Shown: one piece after another, positions 1 through 8,595 of the stretch
How positions within the stretch are numbered: the stretch's first letter is position 1
Layout: every line of letters starts with the position of its first letter
NCBI GenBank assembly: GCA_900548345.1
Contig: URKA01000021.1
Span: 1 to 54,537 of the forward strand
Origin: an uncultured Paraprevotella sp.
GTDB taxonomy: Bacteria; Bacteroidota; Bacteroidia; Bacteroidales; Bacteroidaceae
DNA length: 54,537 nucleotides
Direction: 5' to 3'
The notes under the pieces: generated by a model
What the model was told of the DNA's origin: nothing
What the model saw: the letters and a program-made list of their open reading frames with translations, nothing else
Databases searched by the model: none
Position numbers and translations under genes: made by a program

Positions 1-32
1 AAATGGAATCGGCCCTTTCTTTCTATTGCCTC

Positions 33-815
33 CTAAAGTTTAGCGGACAGTAATATTTTTGAAGGCATAAGACAACGCCCCTTGCCAAGTTCGGAAGACT
101 TATATGTGGAGTTGCCACGTTTGATAGAATAGCCACGGACTTGACCATTATTGTCAGAGTGCAGCCTCACATCATACCCCTTTTGGAAGAGACATCTTGC
201 ATAAAGCTGCCAATCGAAATATGGCATCTTTGCCAATACAGACAGGCAATCTTGTGTTATCTCGTCCTTGTTGCGTAGGCTTACCTCTTGCGCATCCGTC
301 CAACCCCGCTGTTGCGAAATCCTTGATGCTGCCATCATGGCTCTCTCATAGATATAATGGGCATCGTTCACGTTACCCATCATGTCTATGCGGTTCGCAT
401 CAATATGAAGGTGTATGATACCACTCTTGCTGTCATGGTGCAGCGCAACCACATATTGGCTGTTTTTGAGATTGGTTGTTGTCGCACTCTTGCGCTTTGA
501 CTTTTTTGAGAGGTCGATTGCATCAAACTCCCGGATAAAATCATCTGCCAACTTTTGCCAATCTTCCATGTCCCAACCTCGTGTCTCTTCTGATGTTGGT
601 GAAACTTCCATTCGTATCATGTTTCGTTTGAGAGGATGGTGACGATTTAACATGTCCTCAAATTTCTTCTGTAAAGCGAGCATCCTTGCCCACATTGCTG
701 TTGGAGCAATATCATCAGGAAGAAGATTGGTTTTTACAATCTCCGCCTTGTCCTTATCCACGGAGTAACGTATGGCATTTGCCCCGTGACTTATAACTTT
801 TGCTTTGGCTATCAT
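33..815 (-). CDS. Relaxase / mobilization nuclease (MobB-like)
   Basis: Relaxases nick the transfer origin and stay bound to the 5' end of the transferred strand. The 260-residue product has the histidine-rich metal motif of the family (residues HLHIDANRID, around 135-144), the HxHxxxN pattern typical of Bacteroidales relaxases, preceded by a strand reading YVVALHHDSK. It lies 14 bases downstream of the MobC-like gene, so the two are likely co-transcribed. The C-terminal stretch with SSELGKGR is typical, but the protein then ends after about 15 more residues. At 260 residues it is at the short end for the family, so a slight C-terminal truncation is possible. The stop is 33 bases from the window edge. 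Confidence 0.85.
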   Translation of the reverse strand: MIAKAKVISHGANAIRYSVDKDKAEIVKTNLLPDDIAPTAMWARMLALQKKFEDMLNRHHPLKRNMIRMEVSPTSEETRGWDMEDWQKLADDFIREFDAIDLSKKSKRKSATTTNLKNSQYVVALHHDSKSGIIHLHIDANRIDMMGNVNDAHYIYERAMMAASRISQQRGWTDAQEVSLRNKDEITQDCLSVLAKMPYFDWQLYARCLFQKGYDVRLHSDNNGQVRGYSIKRGNSTYKSSELGKGRCLMPSKILLSAKL

Positions 816-829
816 ATCAGTATGTTTAA

Positions 830-1201
830 TTATTGGGTTATATATTTCTCAATCTCTATCATGCGGTTAAGTATCACTTCTGCGCTCAACCGCCACTGCC
901 TCATGAATATCTCACTGCGAAGGATATTCTCACGCTCTGACAGAGGTCGCCCTTTGAGGAAACCAAACAACTTCTGTATGTCACCTCTGGCATCAGAAAG
1001 ACTGTTCAAGGCTTCCATTTCTTTGTCCGTCAACCTCCGCTTAGGATATTTCCCTTCCAGCCGTTTGCGTGCGTATGCACTTGTGGTCAGCCCACAAAGC
1101 GAGGCATATTCTTCTATCTCCTTATGAAGCTGTGATGTCAGTCTCACAATAAGACGACTCGTATATTTTGGCGTGTCCTTTTCTGTATTCTTCTTTTTCA
1201 T
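830..1201 (-). CDS. Mobilization accessory protein, MobC-like
   Basis: The 123-residue product begins with a lysine-rich segment, followed by a pattern typical of ribbon-helix-helix relaxosome proteins (SRLIVRLTSQLHKEIEEYA, then GLTTSAYARKRL). Such proteins bind the transfer origin and help the relaxase open it. I chose the ATG at 1201 because the conserved-looking fold begins there. The same frame stays open to 1330 and would add 43 residues, but that stretch overlaps what I suspect is the transfer origin and part of the end of the next gene. It sits directly before the relaxase gene in the same direction. Confidence 0.75.
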   Translation of the reverse strand: MKKKNTEKDTPKYTSRLIVRLTSQLHKEIEEYASLCGLTTSAYARKRLEGKYPKRRLTDKEMEALNSLSDARGDIQKLFGFLKGRPLSERENILRSEIFMRQWRLSAEVILNRMIEIEKYITQ

Positions 1202-1326
1202 AATTGGTAATTTTAATGTGTGTAACCCAATGCGAGCTTGCGAGCGTTCAAGAAGTCCATCGGCATACGGACAAGCGAAGCGAGTTTTGTATGACATTGG
1301 TATTTCTTGCAACACCGCTATCAAAT
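1202..1326. other. Candidate transfer origin (oriT) region
   Basis: This 125-base stretch lies between the primase-like gene and the MobC/relaxase pair, where oriT is usually found in Bacteroides mobilizable elements. It carries short direct repeats (GCGAGC twice around 1231-1245, and AAGCGAAGCGAG around 1273-1284) followed by TTTTGTATGAC. The minus-strand frame is open across it, so coding use is an alternative. Placement is by context and repeats only; no nick site can be assigned. Confidence 0.4.
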
Positions 1327-2187
1327 TCACCGCACAAAACTTTTGTAGCGTTGAGGAACTGCATTGTTCATCAGATATTCGTTGAGGTCTTTGTTCCCCT
1401 CATATTCGCATGCCATATCCGAACACTTTTTTCCCAAGGCTGTGGCGATTTGCAGCGTTCCCGTTCTACCAGCAGCATCATTATCCAGATGGCAGAACAC
1501 TTGTGAATACCGTTCAAGAACTGGCAAGGCTTGCGGAATGTTTACGAGGGAATTAAGCACCACAGCATCGCATTCGCCATGCAGGACGAGATAAGAAAGG
1601 AAATCCATGAACCCTTCAAACACATGGCACTCCGTCCCGTGGCTTGCAATCGTGGTAATTGCTTTGGGGGCTATACATCCCTTGAAGTATGGATTACGAA
1701 GCTCATAACCTCCTGCATCATTCTTGAACCCGATAGCGAAGTAGTTTTTCTCACCTTTCTTGTAGTGTATTTCCACGCATTGACCTTTGACGACAGCGGA
1801 ATTAATGCCCCTTGACGAGAGATATTTCAACAGGGCTGGATGTGTAAGTTCTCTTACCTCAAATTCCTCAAACGGACTGGATTCTTGGCAAGGAGCCTTT
1901 TGGGCCGGTCGTGTTGGCTGGAGAGCAGAATGGCTCATCATGCGGATTACTTCTGAAATGTTCTGCGTGTGGTATAGTTCCATTGCCAAATCAAGGATGT
2001 TGCCACCTTTGCCCAATCCGAAGTCGTACCAGACATTTTTGTTCAAGTCAACCTTGAATGAAGCTGTATGCTCGGCATGGAGTGGGGACAAGTACCACCA
2101 TTTGCTTCCTTTCTTGTTTGTTGGCTCAAAACCTTTACTCGCAAGGAGGTCGGAGATTTGAATGTTTTTTATTTCTTGTATAGTCAT
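1327..2187 (-). CDS. Primase-like protein with CHC2-type and Toprim domains
   Basis: Residues 1-80 resemble the N-terminal zinc-binding domain of DnaG-type primases (WWYLSPLHAEHTASFKV, then WYDFGLGKGGNILDL), but the usual cysteines are not present at the expected places. The C-terminal half is a Toprim fold: a conserved Glu in VFEGFMDFLSYL, then VVLNSLVN, then HLDNDAAGRTG with the metal-binding acidic pair. Such proteins prime replication of mobile elements or the transferred strand. The ATG at 2187 is preferred; a longer form from 2232 adds 15 residues without domain character. The gene is upstream of mobC in the same direction. Confidence 0.8.
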   Translation of the reverse strand: MTIQEIKNIQISDLLASKGFEPTNKKGSKWWYLSPLHAEHTASFKVDLNKNVWYDFGLGKGGNILDLAMELYHTQNISEVIRMMSHSALQPTRPAQKAPCQESSPFEEFEVRELTHPALLKYLSSRGINSAVVKGQCVEIHYKKGEKNYFAIGFKNDAGGYELRNPYFKGCIAPKAITTIASHGTECHVFEGFMDFLSYLVLHGECDAVVLNSLVNIPQALPVLERYSQVFCHLDNDAAGRTGTLQIATALGKKCSDMACEYEGNKDLNEYLMNNAVPQRYKSFVR

Positions 2188-2364
2188 ATAGATGTTGATT
2201 AGTTGTCGAAATGATGAATTGTTGAGTATCATACTGGTGAAAAGAAAAATAGTTTTCTCTTTTGTCCCGGCATATCCCTTTTGTTGATATCGTGTTGAAT
2301 TATATCTATTTGAGAATCATTTATTCATATACTTTTCTCAACAATTCAACAACTCAACAGGGTG

Positions 2365-3558
2365 TTATATTCCCAAAGAATCAATGAAATCCTTGGTCAC
2401 CGTATAGAAACGTCCTACCCTGCTGATGGCTGAAACTCTCCCTGGCTTAGGATAGTCGCATTGATATGTGGTATAGGTAAGTGCATTGTGGGCTGGTGTG
2501 AGTCGCCAGACATCCTTCACAACCTTTCGTATCTGCCATAGCTCCACCTTGACTCCATTCATTGAAAAAAGGGGTATCAAGTCCTGTGGGATAAAAGACA
2601 TCTTATCTACATTTTGTGTTTCCATAATGTCACGTATCAGTTCCACCATGTCCAACTCCGTGTGATTGCGGTTGCACTGAATGATGCGGTCAAGCGCTTC
2701 TGTTCTGATAAGTGCAGGTTTGAACCACATGCGCCCTTCTTTGAAGGTGGAGAGTGTTCGATGCTGCAAATAATAAAGAAAGGCTGGTATCTGTTCTCTG
2801 AGCTTCTGCAGAAAGCTGGTATCATCACTTTCAAGTGGACGAATTTTGCGTACCCAATAGCGGTTCTCTCCCGGATCAATGATGATAGGATAGAGTTCGT
2901 TATTGGAACAGAGTACAAACTTGGCAAAGAAGTTGACCTCCTGCCTGTCCTTACCCTTTGCCTCCACTTTGTAGGTTTGAGCTGTGCTGAGATTCTTCAG
3001 GCGTTCCGAATCCTCCCTGCGACTCAGCAGCACTTCATCCACAACGATGAGCAGTTTTCCTGCCCAGTCAGCATTGAATTGGCTTCTGAAATCCTCATTC
3101 GTGTTAAAAGTGGCATTGTCCTGAAAGATGCTTTTCAGAAAGTTCAAGAAAGTGGTCTTGCCAGTGTTACGTTCTTCGGACACCAACAGGAGAATGGGCA
3201 ACTTCTGTGTAGGTTGCATGTAGAGTAGCTGCATATAGTCCAAGCCCAACTCATATTGTTCTTCAAAGATATGATGCAGTAACTTCTCTATATCAGGGAA
3301 AACGCCCTCTGCCGGAACATGGTCAATGGGTTCATAGAGGTTGTAGAAGCCACTGACTTCCTTCTGATAGTCCGCATGGCTTGGCACCGTGCAAAATCCA
3401 TCATACTTTGCGATGGGAGGTATGTTGTCTCTGCCGTAGTCTTGGCGGATTGTGCCAAAGCTCCACGGTATGCGGCGAGTGGTGGTCGTTCCATCAGCCA
3501 AAGGCTGCTGTACTACCTTATATATAGTAGTCCCTACTCGGATGTATTGTTCTTCCAT
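2365..3558 (-). CDS. Helicase-like replication protein of mobile element (DUF5906 type)
   Basis: The 397-residue product has a P-loop region with Walker A at EERNTGKTT (about residue 127) and Walker B-like LLIVVDEVLL about 45 residues later, followed by a sensor-like strand, FVLCSNNELYP. This layout fits the primase-helicase family (DUF5906, related to superfamily 3 helicases) found in Bacteroidales mobilizable elements. It probably unwinds element DNA together with the adjacent primase-like protein. The 132-base gap to that gene contains short CAACA-rich repeats near 2337-2360 and an inverted copy of GAATTGTTGA (2217-2226 and 2338-2347). The start at 3558 is 13 bases from the stop of the HTH gene. 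Confidence 0.8.
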   Translation of the reverse strand: MEEQYIRVGTTIYKVVQQPLADGTTTTRRIPWSFGTIRQDYGRDNIPPIAKYDGFCTVPSHADYQKEVSGFYNLYEPIDHVPAEGVFPDIEKLLHHIFEEQYELGLDYMQLLYMQPTQKLPILLLVSEERNTGKTTFLNFLKSIFQDNATFNTNEDFRSQFNADWAGKLLIVVDEVLLSRREDSERLKNLSTAQTYKVEAKGKDRQEVNFFAKFVLCSNNELYPIIIDPGENRYWVRKIRPLESDDTSFLQKLREQIPAFLYYLQHRTLSTFKEGRMWFKPALIRTEALDRIIQCNRNHTELDMVELIRDIMETQNVDKMSFIPQDLIPLFSMNGVKVELWQIRKVVKDVWRLTPAHNALTYTTYQCDYPKPGRVSAISRVGRFYTVTKDFIDSLGI

Positions 3559-3571
3559 AACGCTTCCTTGA

Positions 3572-3877
3572 TTAAACAGTCAAACCATTGCCACACGCAC
3601 CTTGAACCTTGGACTTCACAAGCGAGGTGATTTCCTTTTTTGAGTAGAGATTTCTGCCTCCAAGTTTGTGAACGATAATCGTTCCCTCCTTCTGCATACG
3701 CCACAGCGTGGTGTAGGTAATGTGGAGCCGTTCACATACTTGGTCACGTGTGAAGTATTCATCACTCTCTTCTACGGGCAGGTCGGTTTGCGATTTCTTA
3801 CCGACCAACTCTTCAACCATTTCAGCGACAACCTGCTTCAGGTCGTCCTTCTGTAACATTATAAAATTGCCTTGCAT
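3572..3877 (-). CDS. Excisionase-like helix-turn-helix protein
   Basis: The 101-residue product has a single MerR/Xis-type winged helix in its second half: YFTRDQVCERLHITYTTLWR, then a wing with KLGGRNLYSKKEI. Small proteins of this kind act as recombination directionality factors or as activators of the replication and transfer genes. It is the first gene of the leftward block (HTH, helicase, primase, mobC, relaxase), which suggests it also controls that block. A second ATG at 3859 (MLQKDD) is an equally plausible start. No sequence outside the HTH suggests another function. Confidence 0.8.
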   Translation of the reverse strand: MQGNFIMLQKDDLKQVVAEMVEELVGKKSQTDLPVEESDEYFTRDQVCERLHITYTTLWRMQKEGTIIVHKLGGRNLYSKKEITSLVKSKVQGACGNGLTV

Positions 3878-3927
3878 ATTATGTTATTTTAAAGTTTATG
3901 CAGCGAAATTACAATGGAACACAAAGA

Positions 3928-3972
3928 AAGCACCTCGGTAAAAATCATGACGATTTCTGCCGAGGTGCTTTT
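3928..3972 (-). terminator. Hairpin terminator after the cargo genes
   Basis: An 11-bp stem (AAGCACCTCGG at 3928-3938 with CCGAGGTGCTT at 3960-3970) has an inner AAATC/GATTT stem and T-rich flanks on both sides. It lies between the excisionase-like gene and the 3' end of the 451-residue cargo gene, so it separates the cargo transcript from the replication and transfer transcript. Confidence 0.75.
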
Positions 3973-4019
3973 AACAAAAGAGAGGGTTTCTTTAACAAAT
4001 AAGGCGCATTAAGATGGCA

Positions 4020-5375
4020 TCAATACACATCCGGGGAAAGCAACGTGCGTAATCTTATGCCTATAAGGTTTGCTTGTTCTTTTCCTGTCTGAACAGCTTT
4101 TTCTGATAAGTTCAAATTGTAATCGTAGCCATGTTCACTGATAATGGCATTATAAAGAGCTTCTGCCCAATCAAAACCAGACTTAAATCCAAAGTCTGGG
4201 AACTTTTCTAATATGGCGGTATGAAAAGTGCGATAGTTGTATTCATTATTGAGTAAATTACAATTGGTCAGTGCAGCAAAGAGATAGGCAAGGATGGAGT
4301 CTGTGCCATTGATTTCCATCCATTCAGAGAGTATGTCCCGTATCTCATTGGCGAGAAGTTTTGCATGAGATGGTATGAGCATTTCTTCTATCAAGACACA
4401 GACTTGCTTACGTCCACGCCTTCCCTTGCCTTCTTGCAAGGTGGCACTGACCACCTCTTTTGCCTCACCGTTCTTGCTCATGGTTTTCCACGCACCTTTG
4501 GTGTAACCTACCTTTTCAAGACTGGTAAGCATTAAAGAGCGCATAAATTGCCCACCAAAGCCTTTCTGCCAAATGGACGAATTTTCTCCCATCATCGTTT
4601 TGGAAAATAAGTCCCCCATCTTTACAAAGCCCTCATCAAATACCAACCAGTAGAACGTGCTGCACATGAAGGGATTGTTGTGAAGTAACTTCTGCTTTAC
4701 CGTCTCTTGGTTAAGCGTAGAGACGAATAAGTCTTTTAGTTTCTCGTGAACCTGTTGATTGTCGTTTGAGAATTGGGCTTTATTGTAGCTTTCAGTACCG
4801 GGACAAAGGCTCTTCAGCAATTCTGTAATACCTTCTATCCCATCGAGTGATAGCATCTCTGTCAAATAGGACATACCTTTGATGAAAAAGGTCATGTCAC
4901 CTTCGCATGCTTTGGCAAAGAGGTCTGTGAACTCCTGATAGTCTTTTGGATGTTCGTAGTGCCAACGGCGTAAACTCAACAAGTTCAAATCCTTGTTGAC
5001 AGCCTCCTGGGTCTCACGTCTTCTGTCTTGTAAATAGGATTTAATACCACTCTTGATGTATTTTGCATCCGATGGTAGTTCAATCTCCGTCATGGCATCC
5101 GCTATCTCTTCAAGTCCGTTGTCCAATTCCAGATAGCAATATAGACAGCAGGCGAACGCATTGCCTTCTTTTAGGGCAGTCGTAAATCGATCTGTCAATT
5201 CGTCAAGTGCCCCATCTTCCTTATTCAACAGTTCCAGTATTGCACTTTGAAATGCAGCCGCCTCTTCGTCAGTCTGTTCATTGTCTTTATCACACAACGA
5301 GTCTTTCAAGGCAGACTGAATCTTATCCCTGAACTTGGAATAGATTTCTTGGTTCGCTTCAAACCATTCCTTCAT
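4020..5375 (-). CDS. Unrecognised 451-residue cargo protein
   Basis: I do not recognise a characterised family with certainty; the protein resembles large helical hypothetical proteins found in Bacteroidales mobile elements (possibly DUF6043). It is rich in Glu, Lys and Leu, has no signal peptide or obvious membrane segment, and is predicted to be mainly helical. A basic patch, GKGRRGRKQ, lies near residue 323. The start at 5375 is 76 bases after the stop of the ATPase gene in the same direction, with no terminator between, so the two probably form one transcript. As the only cargo besides the ATPase it could serve defence or element stability, but nothing in the sequence proves that. Confidence 0.7.
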   Translation of the reverse strand: MKEWFEANQEIYSKFRDKIQSALKDSLCDKDNEQTDEEAAAFQSAILELLNKEDGALDELTDRFTTALKEGNAFACCLYCYLELDNGLEEIADAMTEIELPSDAKYIKSGIKSYLQDRRRETQEAVNKDLNLLSLRRWHYEHPKDYQEFTDLFAKACEGDMTFFIKGMSYLTEMLSLDGIEGITELLKSLCPGTESYNKAQFSNDNQQVHEKLKDLFVSTLNQETVKQKLLHNNPFMCSTFYWLVFDEGFVKMGDLFSKTMMGENSSIWQKGFGGQFMRSLMLTSLEKVGYTKGAWKTMSKNGEAKEVVSATLQEGKGRRGRKQVCVLIEEMLIPSHAKLLANEIRDILSEWMEINGTDSILAYLFAALTNCNLLNNEYNYRTFHTAILEKFPDFGFKSGFDWAEALYNAIISEHGYDYNLNLSEKAVQTGKEQANLIGIRLRTLLSPDVY

Positions 5376-5451
5376 TTTCGCTTGAAGATGAAGCTTATCA
5401 GGGGGGAAGTTCCTTTATATTATCGCCCATATAAACAGTTCTGCTAAGTGA

Positions 5452-6744
5452 TTAATCTTTGAGACACGCCAAAGGAATCACCTTGACTCCATCTGGACGA
5501 GTGTATGCCATAGTTCCACCAGTCATAACTATAAGCAAATCTGGTTCCCGGATAGGCATCTGTTTCTCTGTCTTGTTGTGTTCCTGTATAAGCCTTTTGA
5601 GTTCAAGCAGATGCTTGGCACCATCGTCAATCTCACGGCTGCCGAGTTTGCACTCTATCAAGGCATACCGTCCGTCTTCCAGATGCAGCACTATGTCCGC
5701 TTCTAAATCATATCGGTCATGATAATAGGACACATGACTGTTCAAGTCTATGGTATACGCCTTTAGGTCACGAATACACATCTGCTCAAAGATAAATCCG
5801 AATGTTTTGAGTTGGAGACTTAATGATTCGGGAGACAACCCCAAAAGAGCAATCGGAATAGAAGGGTCGCAGAAACAGCGTTTCACACCACTTCTAATAG
5901 CGGTTTTGCTTCTAATGGCAGGACACCATGCACTGACGTTTTGAATGACAAACAACTTTTCCAAAGCAGAAACATAGTCATCAAATGTATCTGTGTGGCA
6001 GCTCACTTCACCAGAAGAGATTAAATCATCTATAAGAGATTTCTTTTTGACTAACGTAGAAACATTACGAGCATACGCCCGAAGTATCATACTTGTCAGT
6101 TTGGCATCCCGTCTCTTACCATCAATACCTGAAATATCGTCTAAACAAATGGTTTGAACATAGTTCTTTGCTACCATCAATTGAGCTTTTGGGGTGCGAG
6201 CCAATAAAGATGCTGGCCATCCACCTCGTGATGCAGCAAAGATTAGGTCTTCAATAGACATCTTGGACATCTTACCATCAATGTCATAATCTGGATTATT
6301 GAAAAGTTCTTTTAACGAGACTTCGCCTGTTGATTCTTTTGATTCCCACAAACTCATCGGTAACATACGCAACCGGGCTATGCGGCCTGCTCCTGAGTGA
6401 TGTATTTGAGATTTATCTACAGCATTAGAGCCTGTGAGTATAAACTGGCCAGGGATTTGACGGTCATCTATAGTTGTCCTCACAGCATCCCAAAGCATTG
6501 GAGCATCCTGCCATTCGTCAATAAGACGGGGCGTATCTCCATTTAACAGAATGGAAGGCTTAGTCTTTGCAGTGACTAAATACTCGTCACGCATACTTGG
6601 GTCTTGCATTTTCAGGATGCTGTTTGCAAGTTGGGACGCAGTAGTAGTTTTACCACACCATTTTGGTCCCTCTATCAGCACTGCTCCAAACGCATCAAGC
6701 ATATCTTGAAGCAATCCGTCAGCTGTTCTTTTATAATAAATCAT
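5452..6744 (-). CDS. AAA-family ATPase with DUF4143-type C-terminal domain
   Basis: The 430-residue product starts with a P-loop ATPase domain (Walker A GPKWCGKTT near residue 31, Walker B region RLIDEWQDAP near 75, sensor strand FILTGSNAVD near 101). The C-terminal third matches the DUF4143 type and contains a PD-(D/E)xK-like pattern: acidic residues in YDLEADIVLHL followed by ALIECKLGS. This family is widespread in bacteria and archaea, often in mobile or variable loci, and its function is not settled. The start at 6744 gives the normal N-terminus of the family. It is upstream of the 451-residue gene and downstream of the recombinase gene. Confidence 0.85.
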   Translation of the reverse strand: MIYYKRTADGLLQDMLDAFGAVLIEGPKWCGKTTTASQLANSILKMQDPSMRDEYLVTAKTKPSILLNGDTPRLIDEWQDAPMLWDAVRTTIDDRQIPGQFILTGSNAVDKSQIHHSGAGRIARLRMLPMSLWESKESTGEVSLKELFNNPDYDIDGKMSKMSIEDLIFAASRGGWPASLLARTPKAQLMVAKNYVQTICLDDISGIDGKRRDAKLTSMILRAYARNVSTLVKKKSLIDDLISSGEVSCHTDTFDDYVSALEKLFVIQNVSAWCPAIRSKTAIRSGVKRCFCDPSIPIALLGLSPESLSLQLKTFGFIFEQMCIRDLKAYTIDLNSHVSYYHDRYDLEADIVLHLEDGRYALIECKLGSREIDDGAKHLLELKRLIQEHNKTEKQMPIREPDLLIVMTGGTMAYTRPDGVKVIPLACLKD

Positions 6745-6803
6745 AGTTGTATTCTTTATTCTGTTGGCAAAAGTACGAATTATCTATGGATTATGCAATA
6801 AAT

Positions 6804-6918
6804 TCGGTGTTTTTGTGGTATTTCAATCGGTGTTTTTGTGGTATTTCAATCGGTGTTTTTGCGGTAATTCATTTGGTATTTTTGAGGCATTTCATTTGGT
6901 ATTCTTGCGATAAAGTTC
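6804..6918. repeat. Five tandem 23-base units at the 3' end of the recombinase gene
   Basis: Plus-strand units start at 6804, 6827, 6850, 6873 and 6896, each like TCGGTGTTTTTGTGGTATTT plus three bases. On the minus strand every unit reads roughly TACCGCAAAAACACC then a TGA-like end. The first unit as read on that strand (6896-6918) covers the last codons of the recombinase (YRKNTK, stop at 6892-6894). The array therefore looks like repeated copies of the end of the recombinase gene. It fills most of the 147-base gap to the ATPase gene. Confidence 0.85.
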
Positions 6919-8424
6919 ATGCCAATTAGACAAACCAGCCATCAGCTCCATCCGTTCCTCCTTGCTCATGCCCTTCAACATTTCAAGCAAGGCGGCTTTC
7001 TTGTCTACAAGATGAATTGCGTTTTGAGGCTTCTCATTCAGCAAATAGTGATTGTACTCCAGCATCTTTTCAAGCGGATAAACACCGATATAATTGGAGG
7101 TTATGTCACCACCACCGCTATGCCCCATGCTGTCACTTATATACTTATAAGGTACAATACCAGAGTTGTTGAGGTTAGTGGCGAAACTATGTCTTGCCCA
7201 CGTAGGTGAGGGCATCTGTTCCAACTCCAATAGTTTGGCAACTTTTGCCATGTGCTCACGTATGTATCTGTTGTAGCGTTGTATGACCCATATTTCCTGT
7301 TCTGGCGTGATAAGCTCGCTCATTATGGGAAATACTCGTCTTCCGAGCTTGGGAGCATTACCATATCGGTTAAGAATCTCCTGTATTTCGGGGGTGACGG
7401 GAAATATCACCTCGCTGGCACTTTCGTTTCTTTCACGTGTCTTGTGGCGTAGAAAACGTAACTGCTTGCCGTGAGTGGCATAGTACAACTCATCATAGGT
7501 CAAACGCAATGTGTCGGCAAGGTTCTGTCCATCACCCAAGTACATAAAGAGGAACAGTCCGAGGTCACGGAATATAGCATGCTTCTCTCTGCCAAGAAAC
7601 AGCTCGTTGCCATCTTTGTCTTTTGCCTCATCTGCTTTCCAAAAATCATAAAGTCTTCGCATAGTAGCCACATCAAGAAACCCATGCTTACGGCTCTGGG
7701 CTTTATTGTAGCCTGTATCTTTGAACATCTCTTTGGTATCGCCTTTCATCAAGCCATTGGCAATGCACATATTGATAATTGTTCTGAGGCTACGAAGTGC
7801 GATAGCGATGGTTGTAGTGCTTAGTTCGTTTTTCTTCATGATTTTCACCCACTTCAAGATAAAAGCACGGTTTATGTCGGCAAACGACACTTCGGTCCCC
7901 AAATCTTTCACGAAACGGTTGCGTACATCCTTGCTGCAACGAGCGGAGCCAGCCTTGCCCTCATTAGTTTTAGACTGAATGTATGAATCCCACACCGTAA
8001 TAATGGTACTGTCATCATCTTTCTTGCCTTGAAACCTGTCTTGCAGCTTACGAAGGGAGAAGTTGTTTTCCGAAATAAGTTGGTTAGCCATAAGCTCCAC
8101 TCTGTCCATCAGGTTCTTCATGTCGTTACGCTCAGACAACAGAACACGACGGCCACTTTTCTCATAATCGCACAAGGCTAACCATTCTTCCATGGTGTAC
8201 GTCTTGCCCAATCGAAGAAAGATTTTCTGCCCACCGTGGCAAACACGTACCGCCACAGGAAGAGGCTGCGAATAGTCCCCCGCCTTTCGTATGTCAAGAG
8301 TCAATGAGCCATACACATTGCCATTAGCGGCAGTAAACTTGGCAAGGCACTTCTCTCCTCTTGAATTGGATTTTCCATCCTTTTTAGTCATTTCGGTGAC
8401 CTTATTCGTCTTTCCATTCTCCAT
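6892..8424 (-). CDS. Tyrosine recombinase (integrase) of the element
   Basis: It catalyses integration into and excision from the tRNA-Met site. The 510-residue protein has an N-terminal arm-binding region (to about residue 110), a SAM-like core-binding domain (about 125-235) and a C-terminal catalytic domain. Visible catalytic features are the first Arg in ADTLRLTYDEL, the Lys in HKTRERN, the Arg of WARHSFAT, the His of DSMGHSGGG and the tyrosine of NYIGVY. The first position of the HxxR box is Thr rather than His, a substitution seen in other Bacteroides recombinases. It is longer than many relatives (about 400-450) because of a lysine-rich N-terminal extension. It lies immediately beside the attachment site, as expected. 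Confidence 0.93.
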   Translation of the reverse strand: MENGKTNKVTEMTKKDGKSNSRGEKCLAKFTAANGNVYGSLTLDIRKAGDYSQPLPVAVRVCHGGQKIFLRLGKTYTMEEWLALCDYEKSGRRVLLSERNDMKNLMDRVELMANQLISENNFSLRKLQDRFQGKKDDDSTIITVWDSYIQSKTNEGKAGSARCSKDVRNRFVKDLGTEVSFADINRAFILKWVKIMKKNELSTTTIAIALRSLRTIINMCIANGLMKGDTKEMFKDTGYNKAQSRKHGFLDVATMRRLYDFWKADEAKDKDGNELFLGREKHAIFRDLGLFLFMYLGDGQNLADTLRLTYDELYYATHGKQLRFLRHKTRERNESASEVIFPVTPEIQEILNRYGNAPKLGRRVFPIMSELITPEQEIWVIQRYNRYIREHMAKVAKLLELEQMPSPTWARHSFATNLNNSGIVPYKYISDSMGHSGGGDITSNYIGVYPLEKMLEYNHYLLNEKPQNAIHLVDKKAALLEMLKGMSKEERMELMAGLSNWHELYRKNTK

Positions 8425-8570
8425 AATACGCTTATTTATAAGTGATATTCCGCTCGTTTTGGTGACCTTCAGGTGACCTTATTGAGTGAAAACTACCGCA
8501 AATATACGCATTTTCCTGCAAACTGCAAAATCTATTAAGTGCTGATAATCAGCATATTTATATAATATGC
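8395..8570. other. Attachment-site arm: GGTGACCTT repeats and nested palindromes
   Basis: Three direct copies of GGTGACCTT begin at 8395, 8461 and 8472; the first and third extend to GGTGACCTTATT. They span the recombinase start region. Further right are two overlapping palindromes, TGCTGAT-A-ATCAGCA (8540-8554) and GCATATT-TATAT-AATATGC (8552-8570), just before the tRNA fragment. The positions suit arm-type recombinase or excisionase binding sites, or autoregulation of the recombinase gene; this is inferred from position and symmetry. Confidence 0.5.
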
Positions 8571-8595
8571 AATTCCATGAAATGCCCCACAAAAA

